Below are positions 15,164-21,305 of a stretch of DNA of 27,581 nucleotides, in pieces. The position numbers and the translations under genes are program-made. Below the pieces are notes generated by a model that made no database searches, was not told the origin of the DNA, and worked only from the letters and a program-made list of their open reading frames with translations. Each line of letters opens with the position of its first letter. The first letter of the stretch is position 1. The stretch covers positions 1 through 27,581 of the IMG/VR virus record IMGVR_UViG_3300042398_000778; one strand, 5' to 3'. The DNA comes from a virus.

Positions 15164-16018
15164 TTATTTAAGGTTGTTAATTTCTTCTTGGATTTGTTTC
15201 AGTTTATTAACAATATTATCATCTGTAATCACAGTTGATTTTATTTTTATTACTGTAACAAATCGCCCAATATGTCCACTTCTGACATTTTTAAATCCAG
15301 CTCCTTGTTTTGCAAATTCAACTCCGGTTTCAACACCTGCACGTACATTGACTTGCATAGTTTCACCGGTAACTGATTTAATTTCTTTAATGCATCCTAT
15401 CATTGCTTCGATTGGGGATATATGTAACGTAGCAAATACATCATCACCTCTTCTTTCAAAATCAGGGTGTGAATCGATGACGATAGTAACATGTAAATCA
15501 CCATTCCGCAAGCCTTGGATAGAATCATCACCTAATCCATTGTATTTTATGACATCACCATGGTTGATACCAGGTGGAATATCAATAACTACGGTTTGTG
15601 ATCTACCGCTTGGTAATGTAAACTTTGCTTCCACATTCTTACCAGTAAATGATTCAACAAACGAAATTTGACAAGTTAAGTTTAGATCTCTATTTCGTCT
15701 TTGTTGTCTAAACATGTCCCCAAATGGGTTATTAAATCCATGAGATGCACCAAAAACTGATGAGAAAATATCATTGATATCGACATCATGGTGATATTGA
15801 TCATCATTAAAATGACCGCCCCATGCTGGTTTATGATCATAATGTGCTCGATTAGTAGGATCTCCTAATACTTCATAGGCTTTTGATATATCTTTAAATT
15901 TTTCTTGATCGCCACCTTTATCAGGGTGGTGTTTATTTGCTAGCTTTTTATAAGCTTTTTTGATTTCTTCTTGTGTGGCGTTTTTTCCAACGCCTAATGT
16001 TGTGTAATGGTCAGTCAT
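15164..16018 (-). CDS. dnaJ: DnaJ/CbpA-type J-domain co-chaperone
   Basis: A 284-residue Hsp40. The J domain (1-65) begins [20 protein letters not shown] and carries HPD at 31-33, which stimulates the DnaK ATPase. A Gly/Phe-containing stretch ([18 protein letters not shown]) follows, then the two C-terminal beta domains ([35 protein letters not shown]). The cysteine-rich zinc-finger domain is absent, as in CbpA-type proteins, and the end is a short coiled segment ([15 protein letters not shown]). No DnaK gene is in the window, so host DnaK is the likely partner. It heads a unit with clpA, under its own perfect promoter. No clear Shine-Dalgarno precedes the ATG, and the leader pairs with sequence upstream of the promoter. 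Confidence 0.95.
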   Translation of the reverse strand: MTDHYTTLGVGKNATQEEIKKAYKKLANKHHPDKGGDQEKFKDISKAYEVLGDPTNRAHYDHKPAWGGHFNDDQYHHDVDINDIFSSVFGASHGFNNPFGDMFRQQRRNRDLNLTCQISFVESFTGKNVEAKFTLPSGRSQTVVIDIPPGINHGDVIKYNGLGDDSIQGLRNGDLHVTIVIDSHPDFERRGDDVFATLHISPIEAMIGCIKEIKSVTGETMQVNVRAGVETGVEFAKQGAGFKNVRSGHIGRFVTVIKIKSTVITDDNIVNKLKQIQEEINNLK

Positions 16019-16026
16019 AATAACAA

Positions 16027-16076
16027 ACAGGTTATGTAAAAATAATATTTATTATACTACATTAAACATAACCTGT
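16027..16076. repeat. 11-bp perfect inverted repeat around the dnaJ promoter
   Basis: ACAGGTTATGT (16027-16037) and ACATAACCTGT (16066-16076) are perfect complements with a 28-base spacer. The -10 box is in the spacer and the -35 box overlaps the upstream arm. Only a transcript reading in from the lysis genes would contain both arms; one starting at the promoter would carry just one. Confidence 0.8.
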
Positions 16077-16079
16077 CAA
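16051..16079 (-). promoter_or_regulatory. Consensus sigma70-type promoter for dnaJ-clpA
   Basis: On the minus strand TTGACA (16079-16074) and TATAAT (16056-16051) are separated by exactly 17 bases, both perfect. AATAAAGA upstream of the -35 is identical to the dsbA promoter. The -10 runs into TATAATAAATA, so a weak late-type box (AATAAATA) overlaps it. Confidence 0.85.
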
Positions 16080-16089
16080 TCTTTATTAC

Positions 16090-16278
16090 TTATTTTTTTG
16101 CTTCTGGTATTTTTGTCCCTTCATATTTTTTGTGTTTCTTTTTGGCGGGTTTTTCATCAGCTTTCTTTTCTTCTACTTTTTTCTCTTCAACTTTCTTTTC
16201 AACAGCAGGTACACATGCATGTTCTGCTAATGCTGGGGTTGCAACACCGAGTGCAATCAATAATACTAAAAATTTCAT
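16090..16278 (-). CDS. Small exported Lys/Glu-rich protein
   Basis: A 62-residue protein with a clear signal peptide: MKFLVLLIALGVATPALA, with a likely cleavage after ALA. The mature part (about 44 residues) has one Cys near its start (EHACVP) and a charged repeat (KKVEEKKVEEKKADEK) before a basic KPAKKKHKKYEG. It should be a highly charged periplasmic peptide. It lies directly after the holin gene, with AAGGAG upstream, so it belongs to the lysis unit. Similar small secreted Lys-rich products are seen in other marine phages without an assigned role. It may act on the envelope during lysis, but nothing in the sequence proves this. Confidence 0.7.
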   Translation of the reverse strand: MKFLVLLIALGVATPALAEHACVPAVEKKVEEKKVEEKKADEKPAKKKHKKYEGTKIPEAKK

Positions 16279-16287
16279 ATTTTCTCC

Positions 16288-16785
16288 TTATAAAATTGGA
16301 TCTTCTGGTTGTGGAACTAATTTACCAAATTTGCTTTCACCAACTGGTTGTGGAGCGAATCCTTGAACAGGTTGTGGTGGAAATCCAGGTGCCATTGGTG
16401 CGCCAAATGCCGGTTGTACTGGTTGAGCGAAAGGTGCCGGTGCTGGTGCTGATTGTTGTGGCATGAAATTGCTCAAACTTGGCAATGATGGTGTTTCCAC
16501 GCCATTGATTTTTTCTTGAGTTCTACCATGTGCTGTAATACCTAATACAACACCCATCGCGATATGATATAAGCCACCGCCTTGAAGGGTCAATGGTTGC
16601 CACATATCTAAATGTTGCCCTGGATTGTAGTATTGTAGCACGTTATACAGAATTGGTCCAACAATGAAATCAAACAAACATGTTAACATGTAAGTCATAG
16701 CCATCATAGGTCTCCAATTTTTTGACATAAAATCTTCACCTGCTCTTTCTGCTGCTGTCATATCGTTGTAATTTTCTTTTGACAT
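16288..16785 (-). CDS. Holin-like membrane protein (GTA 3TM-holin type)
   Basis: A 165-residue protein from the ATG at 16785, with AAGGAG five bases upstream; a GTG at 16791 is in frame but overlaps that Shine-Dalgarno. The N-terminal part has hydrophobic helices in RPMMAMTYMLTCLFDFIVGP and in GGGLYHIAMGVVLGITAHG. This RP-x4-h start and glycine-rich last helix resemble the three-helix holins of gene-transfer agents and phages. The C-terminal 75 residues are an unusual Pro/Ala/Gln/Phe-rich tail (for example PAPAPFAQPVQPAFGAP), ending in a charged GKLVPQPEDPIL. It would form the inner-membrane lesion that times lysis. Position beside endolysin and spanin genes supports the call; pore formation is inferred. 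Confidence 0.75.
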   Translation of the reverse strand: MSKENYNDMTAAERAGEDFMSKNWRPMMAMTYMLTCLFDFIVGPILYNVLQYYNPGQHLDMWQPLTLQGGGLYHIAMGVVLGITAHGRTQEKINGVETPSLPSLSNFMPQQSAPAPAPFAQPVQPAFGAPMAPGFPPQPVQGFAPQPVGESKFGKLVPQPEDPIL

Positions 16786-16794
16786 TATCACTCC

Positions 16795-17058
16795 TTAAAT
16801 TTTGTCATAAATTTCTTTTTGTGCTTTATACCAATATTGCCATGCTTGTAACTTTTCACGAATCTCATAATAAGTCCCATAATTTTCATTGATATTTTCC
16901 AACAAATCACTTAGTTGGTGTTTATCAGCAGCTAATGGTTTCAATGCTGGGGCCGGTATTAATAACACATCTGGTGCTTCTGGGAATTTAACAGTAACTG
17001 GTACTGCTGTAGAACATCCAGATAGCCCTAGTAACAGTATAATCACAAACTTATTCAT
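16795..17058 (-). CDS. Outer spanin-like lipoprotein (Rz1-type)
   Basis: An 87-residue protein from the ATG at 17058, which overlaps the end of the inner-spanin gene by eight bases; GGTGG lies upstream. MNKFVIILLLGLSGC is a lipoprotein signal with a lipobox (GLSGC), so the mature protein would start at Cys15 and be lipid-anchored, probably in the outer membrane. The mature part is Pro-rich at first (FPEAPDVLLIPAPALKPL), then helical (LSDLLENINENYGTYYEI). Rz1-type proteins are short Pro-rich lipoproteins encoded overlapping or next to Rz and disrupt the outer membrane with it. Overlap, lipobox and Pro content together support the call. Confidence 0.8.
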   Translation of the reverse strand: MNKFVIILLLGLSGCSTAVPVTVKFPEAPDVLLIPAPALKPLAADKHQLSDLLENINENYGTYYEIREKLQAWQYWYKAQKEIYDKI

Positions 17059-17497
17059 TAGATCCACCGGTTGCAGCGGTATTATAAACATCAATTGCAA
17101 TATCAGGGATTTTACATTCAGCATTTATAATTTCCTTTTCTTTTTGAATTTTTATTTGATTAACTATTACCTTTTCTTTTACCACTTTAATTTTTTCAAC
17201 TACCTTTTCTTGAATGATGACATTTGCTTCGTGTGATTGAGCTTCTGCTATTGCAAGTTTAGCTTCAACTTCTTTAACCCTAGCTCTCCACACCATTTCA
17301 GTTGAGTAACTACCTTCAAAGTAAATGCCAGAAACTAATAATAAAGTAGATAAAACTTTAATTGGGATACGGTATTGAATTATCCCTGGAATATATTTTA
17401 AAAACATATCTAACACTGTACCAACAATACCCAACAATAGAATGATATGAACAGCCATTGCTAAGAAACTATCTGGTAACAGATGTAAGATAATCAT
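17051..17497 (-). CDS. Inner spanin-like protein (Rz-type) with two membrane helices
   Basis: A 148-residue protein from the ATG at 17497, two bases after the endolysin stop; a GTG three codons upstream is less likely. Two hydrophobic helices are visible: about residues 12-33 (AVHIILLLGIVGTVLDMF) and 46-62 (PIKVLSTLLLVSGIYF). A long charged coiled coil follows (VKEVEAKLAIAEAQSHEANV to KIQKEKEIINAEC). Classical Rz has one N-terminal helix and a periplasmic coiled coil; two helices here imply an N-out arrangement if the coil is to be periplasmic. The lipoprotein gene overlapping its 3' end makes a spanin pair likely. It may instead be a fusion of a small holin-like helix with an Rz domain. Confidence 0.7.
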   Translation of the reverse strand: MIILHLLPDSFLAMAVHIILLLGIVGTVLDMFLKYIPGIIQYRIPIKVLSTLLLVSGIYFEGSYSTEMVWRARVKEVEAKLAIAEAQSHEANVIIQEKVVEKIKVVKEKVIVNQIKIQKEKEIINAECKIPDIAIDVYNTAATGGSNE

Positions 17498-17498
17498 T

Positions 17499-18125
17499 TT
17501 AAGCACCTAACACTTTCAATGCGTGTGCATAGTGTTTTTTACGGTCTTCTAAACCTATAGTTCCACCATTTATACGTTTAGTCAAAGTTAAAATATCACC
17601 TTGATCTGCCCATCTATTAAGGTTATTTTCTTCCCAATACCAACAAGCCGATTGAATAGCACCTTCGAATGTAGAAAGATATTCTGGTATTTCTTCTACC
17701 GGAGTTTCGATTGATTCTGCAAATTTTATATAATTAGATTTACCAGTCAATTGAATCAGACCACGACCACAATATCTAAAACCATCTCCACTTGATTCTG
17801 GGCCATTACCCATTCTATTACCATAAACCCGGTTAGCGATTGCAGCTTGGTTATGGGCATATTTTGCTGCCAATGCATCAGTTGGGAAGTATTTTGGAAA
17901 TACCTTTCTTAACGATGTTGCACGATAATTTAAATTTTCTTTTAAAAATCTATAATTACCACTTTCATGTGCGGTTTGCGCCAAGAATGCAGCTACTCTT
18001 GGAATGGTATCAATATCATAATCTGGTAAAATCATTTCTAATGCATTAAACCAATAATCAATATATGGATTTCCAGGAATTATCTTCGCTAAGTGTTCTT
18101 TTTTAAAATCAAATTTAAATGACAT
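17499..18125 (-). CDS. Endolysin, glycoside hydrolase family 19 type
   Basis: A 208-residue protein from the ATG at 18125, which has GGAG upstream and shares a base with the preceding stop. It carries GH19 lysozyme/chitinase features: RVAAFLAQTAHESGNYRFLK followed by ENLNY, with catalytic Glu54 (in HES) and Glu63 (in ENLNY). YCGRGLIQLTGKSNY, the substrate-binding Q-LTG segment, and RWADQGDILTLTKRINGG are also present. Phage members cut the peptidoglycan sugar backbone. There is no signal peptide, so release to the wall should need the holin encoded nearby. The order endolysin, inner spanin, outer spanin, holin in one coupled run is a compact lysis cassette. Confidence 0.93.
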   Translation of the reverse strand: MSFKFDFKKEHLAKIIPGNPYIDYWFNALEMILPDYDIDTIPRVAAFLAQTAHESGNYRFLKENLNYRATSLRKVFPKYFPTDALAAKYAHNQAAIANRVYGNRMGNGPESSGDGFRYCGRGLIQLTGKSNYIKFAESIETPVEEIPEYLSTFEGAIQSACWYWEENNLNRWADQGDILTLTKRINGGTIGLEDRKKHYAHALKVLGA

Positions 18126-18856
18126 TAATTTTTCTCCAATGCAACAGCCCATCCACTGTTTTCAAATATAAATGTGTTCCCTACTTTAGTAATATTATAA
18201 TTACCAATATATTTGGTATAGAACATGATTTCAGCCATGTCTTTACTTTCCATCATCATTGGTCCACGAATTTTATTGTAAATATCCACTTTAGGACCAC
18301 TATCAAGTATATTAAAGGATACTGGATCAGACCATGGACGTTTGAAATTAATGGTTTCATCCACCACATTAACATCCGCATTACTACCGGAAAAGAATTG
18401 AGAATAATTATCATCTACGTAACGTTTAGTAGCAAGTTCATATGAATCTTTATTACTTGGAATTATTCTTGTCAAATTTTCCATATTAGCATCATTACTT
18501 TTGAAACTTTTGAAATATCTAAATCTCATATCTGGTATACCAGTTAATCGTTCTATTCCATCTAATAACGTTAAAATTTGTTCAGCAGAATGTTTTGATC
18601 GTTCTATTTCGATGAAAACTTTATAAGTTCCATCTTCGGTTTCCCCTGGACTAACATCAGCATCTAGTACAAAGTCATACCCCAGTTCAACAAAGTTTTC
18701 TAAATCTTTAGCTGGATCTTCTCTATCAACGGTAAAACTCAATACAACAACCCCCGCATCATCACCAATTTTGCTTTTATATGCGTCAATCTCGAAAACT
18801 CGATCAACTAAATTATTAAGGTCATTTGCTCTTAAACTTTCATTAATATTTTTCAT
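18125..18856 (-). CDS. Conserved T4-like marine phage protein, unknown function
   Basis: A 243-residue protein beginning MKNINESLRANDLNNLVDRV, then FEIDAYKSKIGDDAGVVVLS and FTVDREDPAKDLENFVELGY. Next come DFVLDADVSPGETEDGTYKV and IEIERSKHSAEQILTLLDGI. The block from FEIDAYKSKIGDD to ILTLLDGI is strongly conserved among cyanophage and pelagiphage proteins, as I recall. The C-terminal half is less familiar and ends in beta-like segments (NYNITKVGNTFIFENSGW). No membrane helix or catalytic motif is seen. It is coupled by TAATG to the endolysin gene and starts two bases after the 18859 gene. Its constant place in such genomes suggests a virion or assembly role; not shown. Confidence 0.7.
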   Translation of the reverse strand: MKNINESLRANDLNNLVDRVFEIDAYKSKIGDDAGVVVLSFTVDREDPAKDLENFVELGYDFVLDADVSPGETEDGTYKVFIEIERSKHSAEQILTLLDGIERLTGIPDMRFRYFKSFKSNDANMENLTRIIPSNKDSYELATKRYVDDNYSQFFSGSNADVNVVDETINFKRPWSDPVSFNILDSGPKVDIYNKIRGPMMMESKDMAEIMFYTKYIGNYNITKVGNTFIFENSGWAVALEKN

Positions 18857-18858
18857 AG

Positions 18859-19431
18859 TTATACCGGTATTGTTGGAGCACCTGCTGGTGCTTGTGGCTG
18901 TGGTGGCATTCCAGCACCTGGTGCAGGTTGTGTTGGCTGTGGAACTGGTGCAGCACCTGGTAATGGAGTACCAGTTTTTGGTGCTTCTGTCCCTTGCCCT
19001 TCTGCCTTCATTTTGTCCATATATCCTCTATAAATATCAAATGCAACTTCTTTGGGCATTTGAATTTCAACAACCCATACTCGTTGTCTATCCAATTTAC
19101 CTTTTTTAGTACCTGGTCTAATATCGTCAGGGTTTTTTATTGGACGTGGCTCCAATAAGTGTGTTTTTTGAAAGGTTAATTTACAACCCAAATCTAATAA
19201 GCGTTTACCACCAACTGGATCTGGCATCTTTTTTATAGGCCACATTAATCCGACCGTAATCCAATGACGATCTACTTTTGGGCCGTATGCTAATTCCCCA
19301 TCAATCCAATTATCATAAACATATAAATCAAGCTCATCCAAGACTCGTTCAAAGTCTTTTAGTATTCCTAAACTTGAGTTATTTTCATATAAATCTTGGA
19401 TATTTTTAATAACATCTAATACATCATGCAT
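18859..19431 (-). CDS. Conserved T4-like marine phage protein with Pro/Gly/Ala-rich tail
   Basis: A 190-residue protein. The core includes LDLYVYDNWIDGELAYGPKV, RHWITVGLMWPIKKMPDPVG, GKRLLDLGCKLTFQKT and KNPDDIRPGTKKGK. It ends RQRVWVVEIQMPKEVAFDIY before a 45-residue tail of Pro, Gly, Ala and Gln. The motif series (YVYDNWxxGELxxGP, MWPxKKMPDPxGGKRLL, DIRPGTK, VWxVEIxMPK) is characteristic of a conserved marine T4-type phage family of unknown function. AGGA lies upstream of the ATG, and a late-type box faces it in the divergent gap shared with phoH. It heads the minus-strand unit that contains the lysis genes. Confidence 0.7.
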   Translation of the reverse strand: MHDVLDVIKNIQDLYENNSSLGILKDFERVLDELDLYVYDNWIDGELAYGPKVDRHWITVGLMWPIKKMPDPVGGKRLLDLGCKLTFQKTHLLEPRPIKNPDDIRPGTKKGKLDRQRVWVVEIQMPKEVAFDIYRGYMDKMKAEGQGTEAPKTGTPLPGAAPVPQPTQPAPGAGMPPQPQAPAGAPTIPV

Positions 19432-19450
19432 AATAAAATCCTAAAAATCT

Positions 19451-19464
19451 ATTGGTATTTATCC
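19451..19464 (-). promoter_or_regulatory. Late-type promoter box for the 19431/lysis unit
   Basis: On the minus strand GGATAAATACCAAT lies 20 bases upstream of the ATG at 19431. ATAAATAC matches the core of the T4 late box TATAAATA-C. It is one half of an imperfect inverted repeat whose other half is the phoH box, so the two divergent units appear to share the same class of promoter. Confidence 0.6.
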
Positions 19465-19501
19465 TTTTAAAACTGTTTATATAATGATTTGATGGTAAAA
19501 A

Positions 19502-19514
19502 GGTAAATACTAAT
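19502..19514 (+). promoter_or_regulatory. Late-type promoter box for phoH
   Basis: GGTAAATACTAAT on the plus strand, with TAAATACTA shared with the T4 late consensus and with the box upstream of the 12802 gene. It lies about 70 bases upstream of the phoH ATG, so its transcript would carry the structured leader at 19515-19557. Confidence 0.55.
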
Positions 19515-19557
19515 GTAGGACCTATGTAGTTATCATGGCGGTTACTACACGTCCTGC
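19515..19557 (+). promoter_or_regulatory. Structured 5' leader of phoH
   Basis: GTAGGAC (19515-19521) pairs with GTCCTGC (19551-19557), allowing one G-U, and TGTAGT (19525-19530) pairs with ACTACA (19544-19549). Together they give a 13-bp two-part stem with a 3-by-1 internal loop and a 13-base apical loop. It lies between the late-type box and the phoH Shine-Dalgarno (AGGAG at 19572-19576), so it would be transcribed but leave the ribosome site free. Confidence 0.6.
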
Positions 19558-19584
19558 TTCTCAATACAAGTAGGAGATTACTGA

Positions 19585-20310
19585 ATGAGTAGAAAACAAA
19601 TGAAAAAACGTTTTACATCAGAAGTTAACATAATAGATTTTCAACCATATATGCCAACAAAGCGTAAACAAGTTACGCTGTCACCAAGAAATAAAAGCCA
19701 AAAAGAATACCTAAGAAAATTACAAGATGAAACTAATAGCATCGTTTTTGCTATCGGTCCAGCTGGCACAGGTAAAACTATGTTGGCAGTTCAAAATGGA
19801 ATTAAATTATTTCAGGAAGGCAAAATTGAAAAAATCGTTGTGACAAGACCCGCCGTTTCTGTAGACGAAGATTTAGGATTTTTACCAGGTACATTGGAGG
19901 AAAAGATGGCACCATGGACTAGACCTATTTTTGATGTCTTTTCAGAATATTATCAAAAAAGAGACATTACAAAATATTTAGAGGAAGGTGTTATTGAGAT
20001 AAGCCCACTAGCGTACATGCGCGGAAGAACTTTTAAGAATGCTTATATTGTTGCTGATGAAGTTCAAGGAACAACCATTAATCAAATGAAAATGCTATTA
20101 ACAAGGGTAGGTGATGGTTCTAAGATGGTTGTCACTGGAGATCTTAACCAAGCAGACCGTCTTGGTGAAAATGGTCTAGATGATTTTATAACTAGACTTT
20201 CCAATCATGATTGTAAACTAATAGACCTTATCAGATTTGACCATACTGATATTGAACGTCACCCAGTAATTAAAGAAGTATTAGCAATATATGGAGATGG
20301 CATAGATTAA
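19585..20310 (+). CDS. phoH: PhoH-family ATPase with a replaced C-terminus
   Basis: A 241-residue PhoH-type P-loop ATPase, common in marine phages; the biochemical role is unsettled, with RNA-related functions suggested for the family. Walker A GPAGTGKT is at 58-65, VTRPAVSVDEDLGFLPG follows, and Walker B is YIVADEVQ (Asp158, Glu159). Next come QMKMLLTR and the sensor segment MVVTGDLNQADRL (TGD at 184-186). The protein is full length. AGGAG stands nine bases before the ATG. Its stop overlaps the convergent stop of the HNH gene in TTAA. Downstream of the HNH gene lies a second phoH C-terminus that reads QNATVSQMKM where this gene reads QGTTINQMKM. I infer that this gene is a hybrid, with codons from about 158 on brought in by the homing element. 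Confidence 0.95.
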   Translation: MSRKQMKKRFTSEVNIIDFQPYMPTKRKQVTLSPRNKSQKEYLRKLQDETNSIVFAIGPAGTGKTMLAVQNGIKLFQEGKIEKIVVTRPAVSVDEDLGFLPGTLEEKMAPWTRPIFDVFSEYYQKRDITKYLEEGVIEISPLAYMRGRTFKNAYIVADEVQGTTINQMKMLLTRVGDGSKMVVTGDLNQADRLGENGLDDFITRLSNHDCKLIDLIRFDHTDIERHPVIKEVLAIYGDGID

Positions 20311-21305
20311 TGTGTACAATTGACCGGGATACCATACGTATTAATTGTGTCCCGGTCAATATATATTTTCTTTTTTGATGTGTTACAATATAATAATATT
20401 TTACCGGTTTTACAAAGTGCTAAATTGTGATATTTGCCAGGTAATAAATCCCCAGTACATTCTTGGTATTCATTGGTTATTAAATTTATGATTTTAAAGA
20501 TAATTTTTGGATTTATGAATGACCAACCAGGTGGCGGAATCGGTATTTCTGATGATACTCTCCTATAATCGCCGAATGAATTCCATACTTGTCTACCAGA
20601 AGTGAATACTTTTATAAAATTAACAGGTACCAATATTGGATCTGCTTCTATAAATATCATGTTATATGGGTCAAAATATAATACACTTTGTATTTTATTG
20701 GTGCGTCTGGCTATCCGTTCTTGAATAGACCTAGGACCATATTTTTTACCCGTTAACGCCTCACTAGTTCTATTTCTGGATAATTGATCACGTTCTTTAT
20801 ATTTTCTACCTGCACTACTCGATATAAGTTCTCCTGATATTACACGTGAATCATCTGTTTTACAACGTATCGAGTTACCGTGTATGTCTTTATATACAGC
20901 ATACCCTTTATTTTGAATACTCAACATCTCGCTTGTTTGTTTCCTGGCTAGTTCGTATGCCCGACTAGATTTTAATTTAATATTCCCACGTTTACTTACT
21001 TGATTACACATACCAACAAATGCGTAAATCTGTGATCCTTTATATGCTTTTGATAGAATCCAATGTGCTATTAAGTGTTCTCGGTAAGTAAGTTTCACAG
21101 AGTTCCATGTATGAATTTTTATATTAGAATACTCTGGAAATAAATCAGCTGCTTTAGGGCATATATGATGAATTTCAGTTCCAATATTATTTGTTTTTAA
21201 CTGACAAGACACAATGAAATTGTAATACCGAGTTAAGAAATGTGGGTTGTTAGGCTTGGATTGTAATATCGTTTGTATGTTCATTTAGTATTTAGCTGAA
21301 TAACA
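20059..21305. mobile_element. Putative homing element: HNH gene plus replacement phoH C-terminus
   Basis: The unit inferred to have inserted runs from about the Walker B codons of phoH through the HNH gene to just before the displaced phoH end at 21306. It consists of about 250 bases of phoH 3' coding sequence followed by the convergent endonuclease gene, whose stop codons interlock. Because the incoming 3' end restores the reading frame, phoH stays complete. The precise borders are not visible without an uninterrupted relative; I place the left one by the first protein difference at the DEVQ/DEAQ region. Confidence 0.65.
20307..21284 (-). CDS. HNH homing endonuclease with NUMOD-like DNA-binding segments
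   Basis: A 325-residue protein. The HNH nuclease fold is seen in TEIHHICPK (His39, His40), Asn61, and VKLTYREHLIAHWILSKA (His70, His74), matching the phage HHI-x-P...N-x-V-x-L-T-x-REHxIAH pattern. A segment GYAVYKDIHGNSIRCKTDD then SRVISGELI (about 128-155) resembles a module frequent in phage HNH enzymes (V-x-KD-x-x-GN...DDxRxxSGEL). SRNRTSEALTGKKYGPRSIQ (169-188) looks like a NUMOD3 DNA-binding repeat. Such enzymes cut a phage gene and copy themselves in by recombination. It runs against phoH, their stops interlocking. No Shine-Dalgarno precedes the ATG; a late-type TAAATACTA ends two bases before it, so the message may be leaderless. phoH near the Walker B codons is the likely target. Confidence 0.9.
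   Translation of the reverse strand: MNIQTILQSKPNNPHFLTRYYNFIVSCQLKTNNIGTEIHHICPKAADLFPEYSNIKIHTWNSVKLTYREHLIAHWILSKAYKGSQIYAFVGMCNQVSKRGNIKLKSSRAYELARKQTSEMLSIQNKGYAVYKDIHGNSIRCKTDDSRVISGELISSSAGRKYKERDQLSRNRTSEALTGKKYGPRSIQERIARRTNKIQSVLYFDPYNMIFIEADPILVPVNFIKVFTSGRQVWNSFGDYRRVSSEIPIPPPGWSFINPKIIFKIINLITNEYQECTGDLLPGKYHNLALCKTGKILLYCNTSKKKIYIDRDTINTYGIPVNCTH

Larger units (their letters stand above)
19451..19514. repeat. Imperfect inverted repeat of two divergent late-type boxes
   Basis: The 18 bases at 19451-19468 and the reverse complement of 19497-19514 agree at 15 positions. Each half carries A-rich sequence, GG and TAAATAC-Y-AAT pointing outward. They flank a 28-base AT-rich centre that includes a TATAAT (19480-19485) without a good -35. 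Confidence 0.65.

Noticed and set aside
18450-18480. TTGACA within the 18125-18856 gene as a possible promoter
   Set aside because: The best -10 at 17 bases (TAAAGA) is poor and the site is mid-gene.
19480-19485. TATAAT in the phoH/19431 gap as an early promoter
   Set aside because: No acceptable -35 at 16-18 bases on the plus strand; the AT-rich setting makes a lone TATAAT weak evidence.
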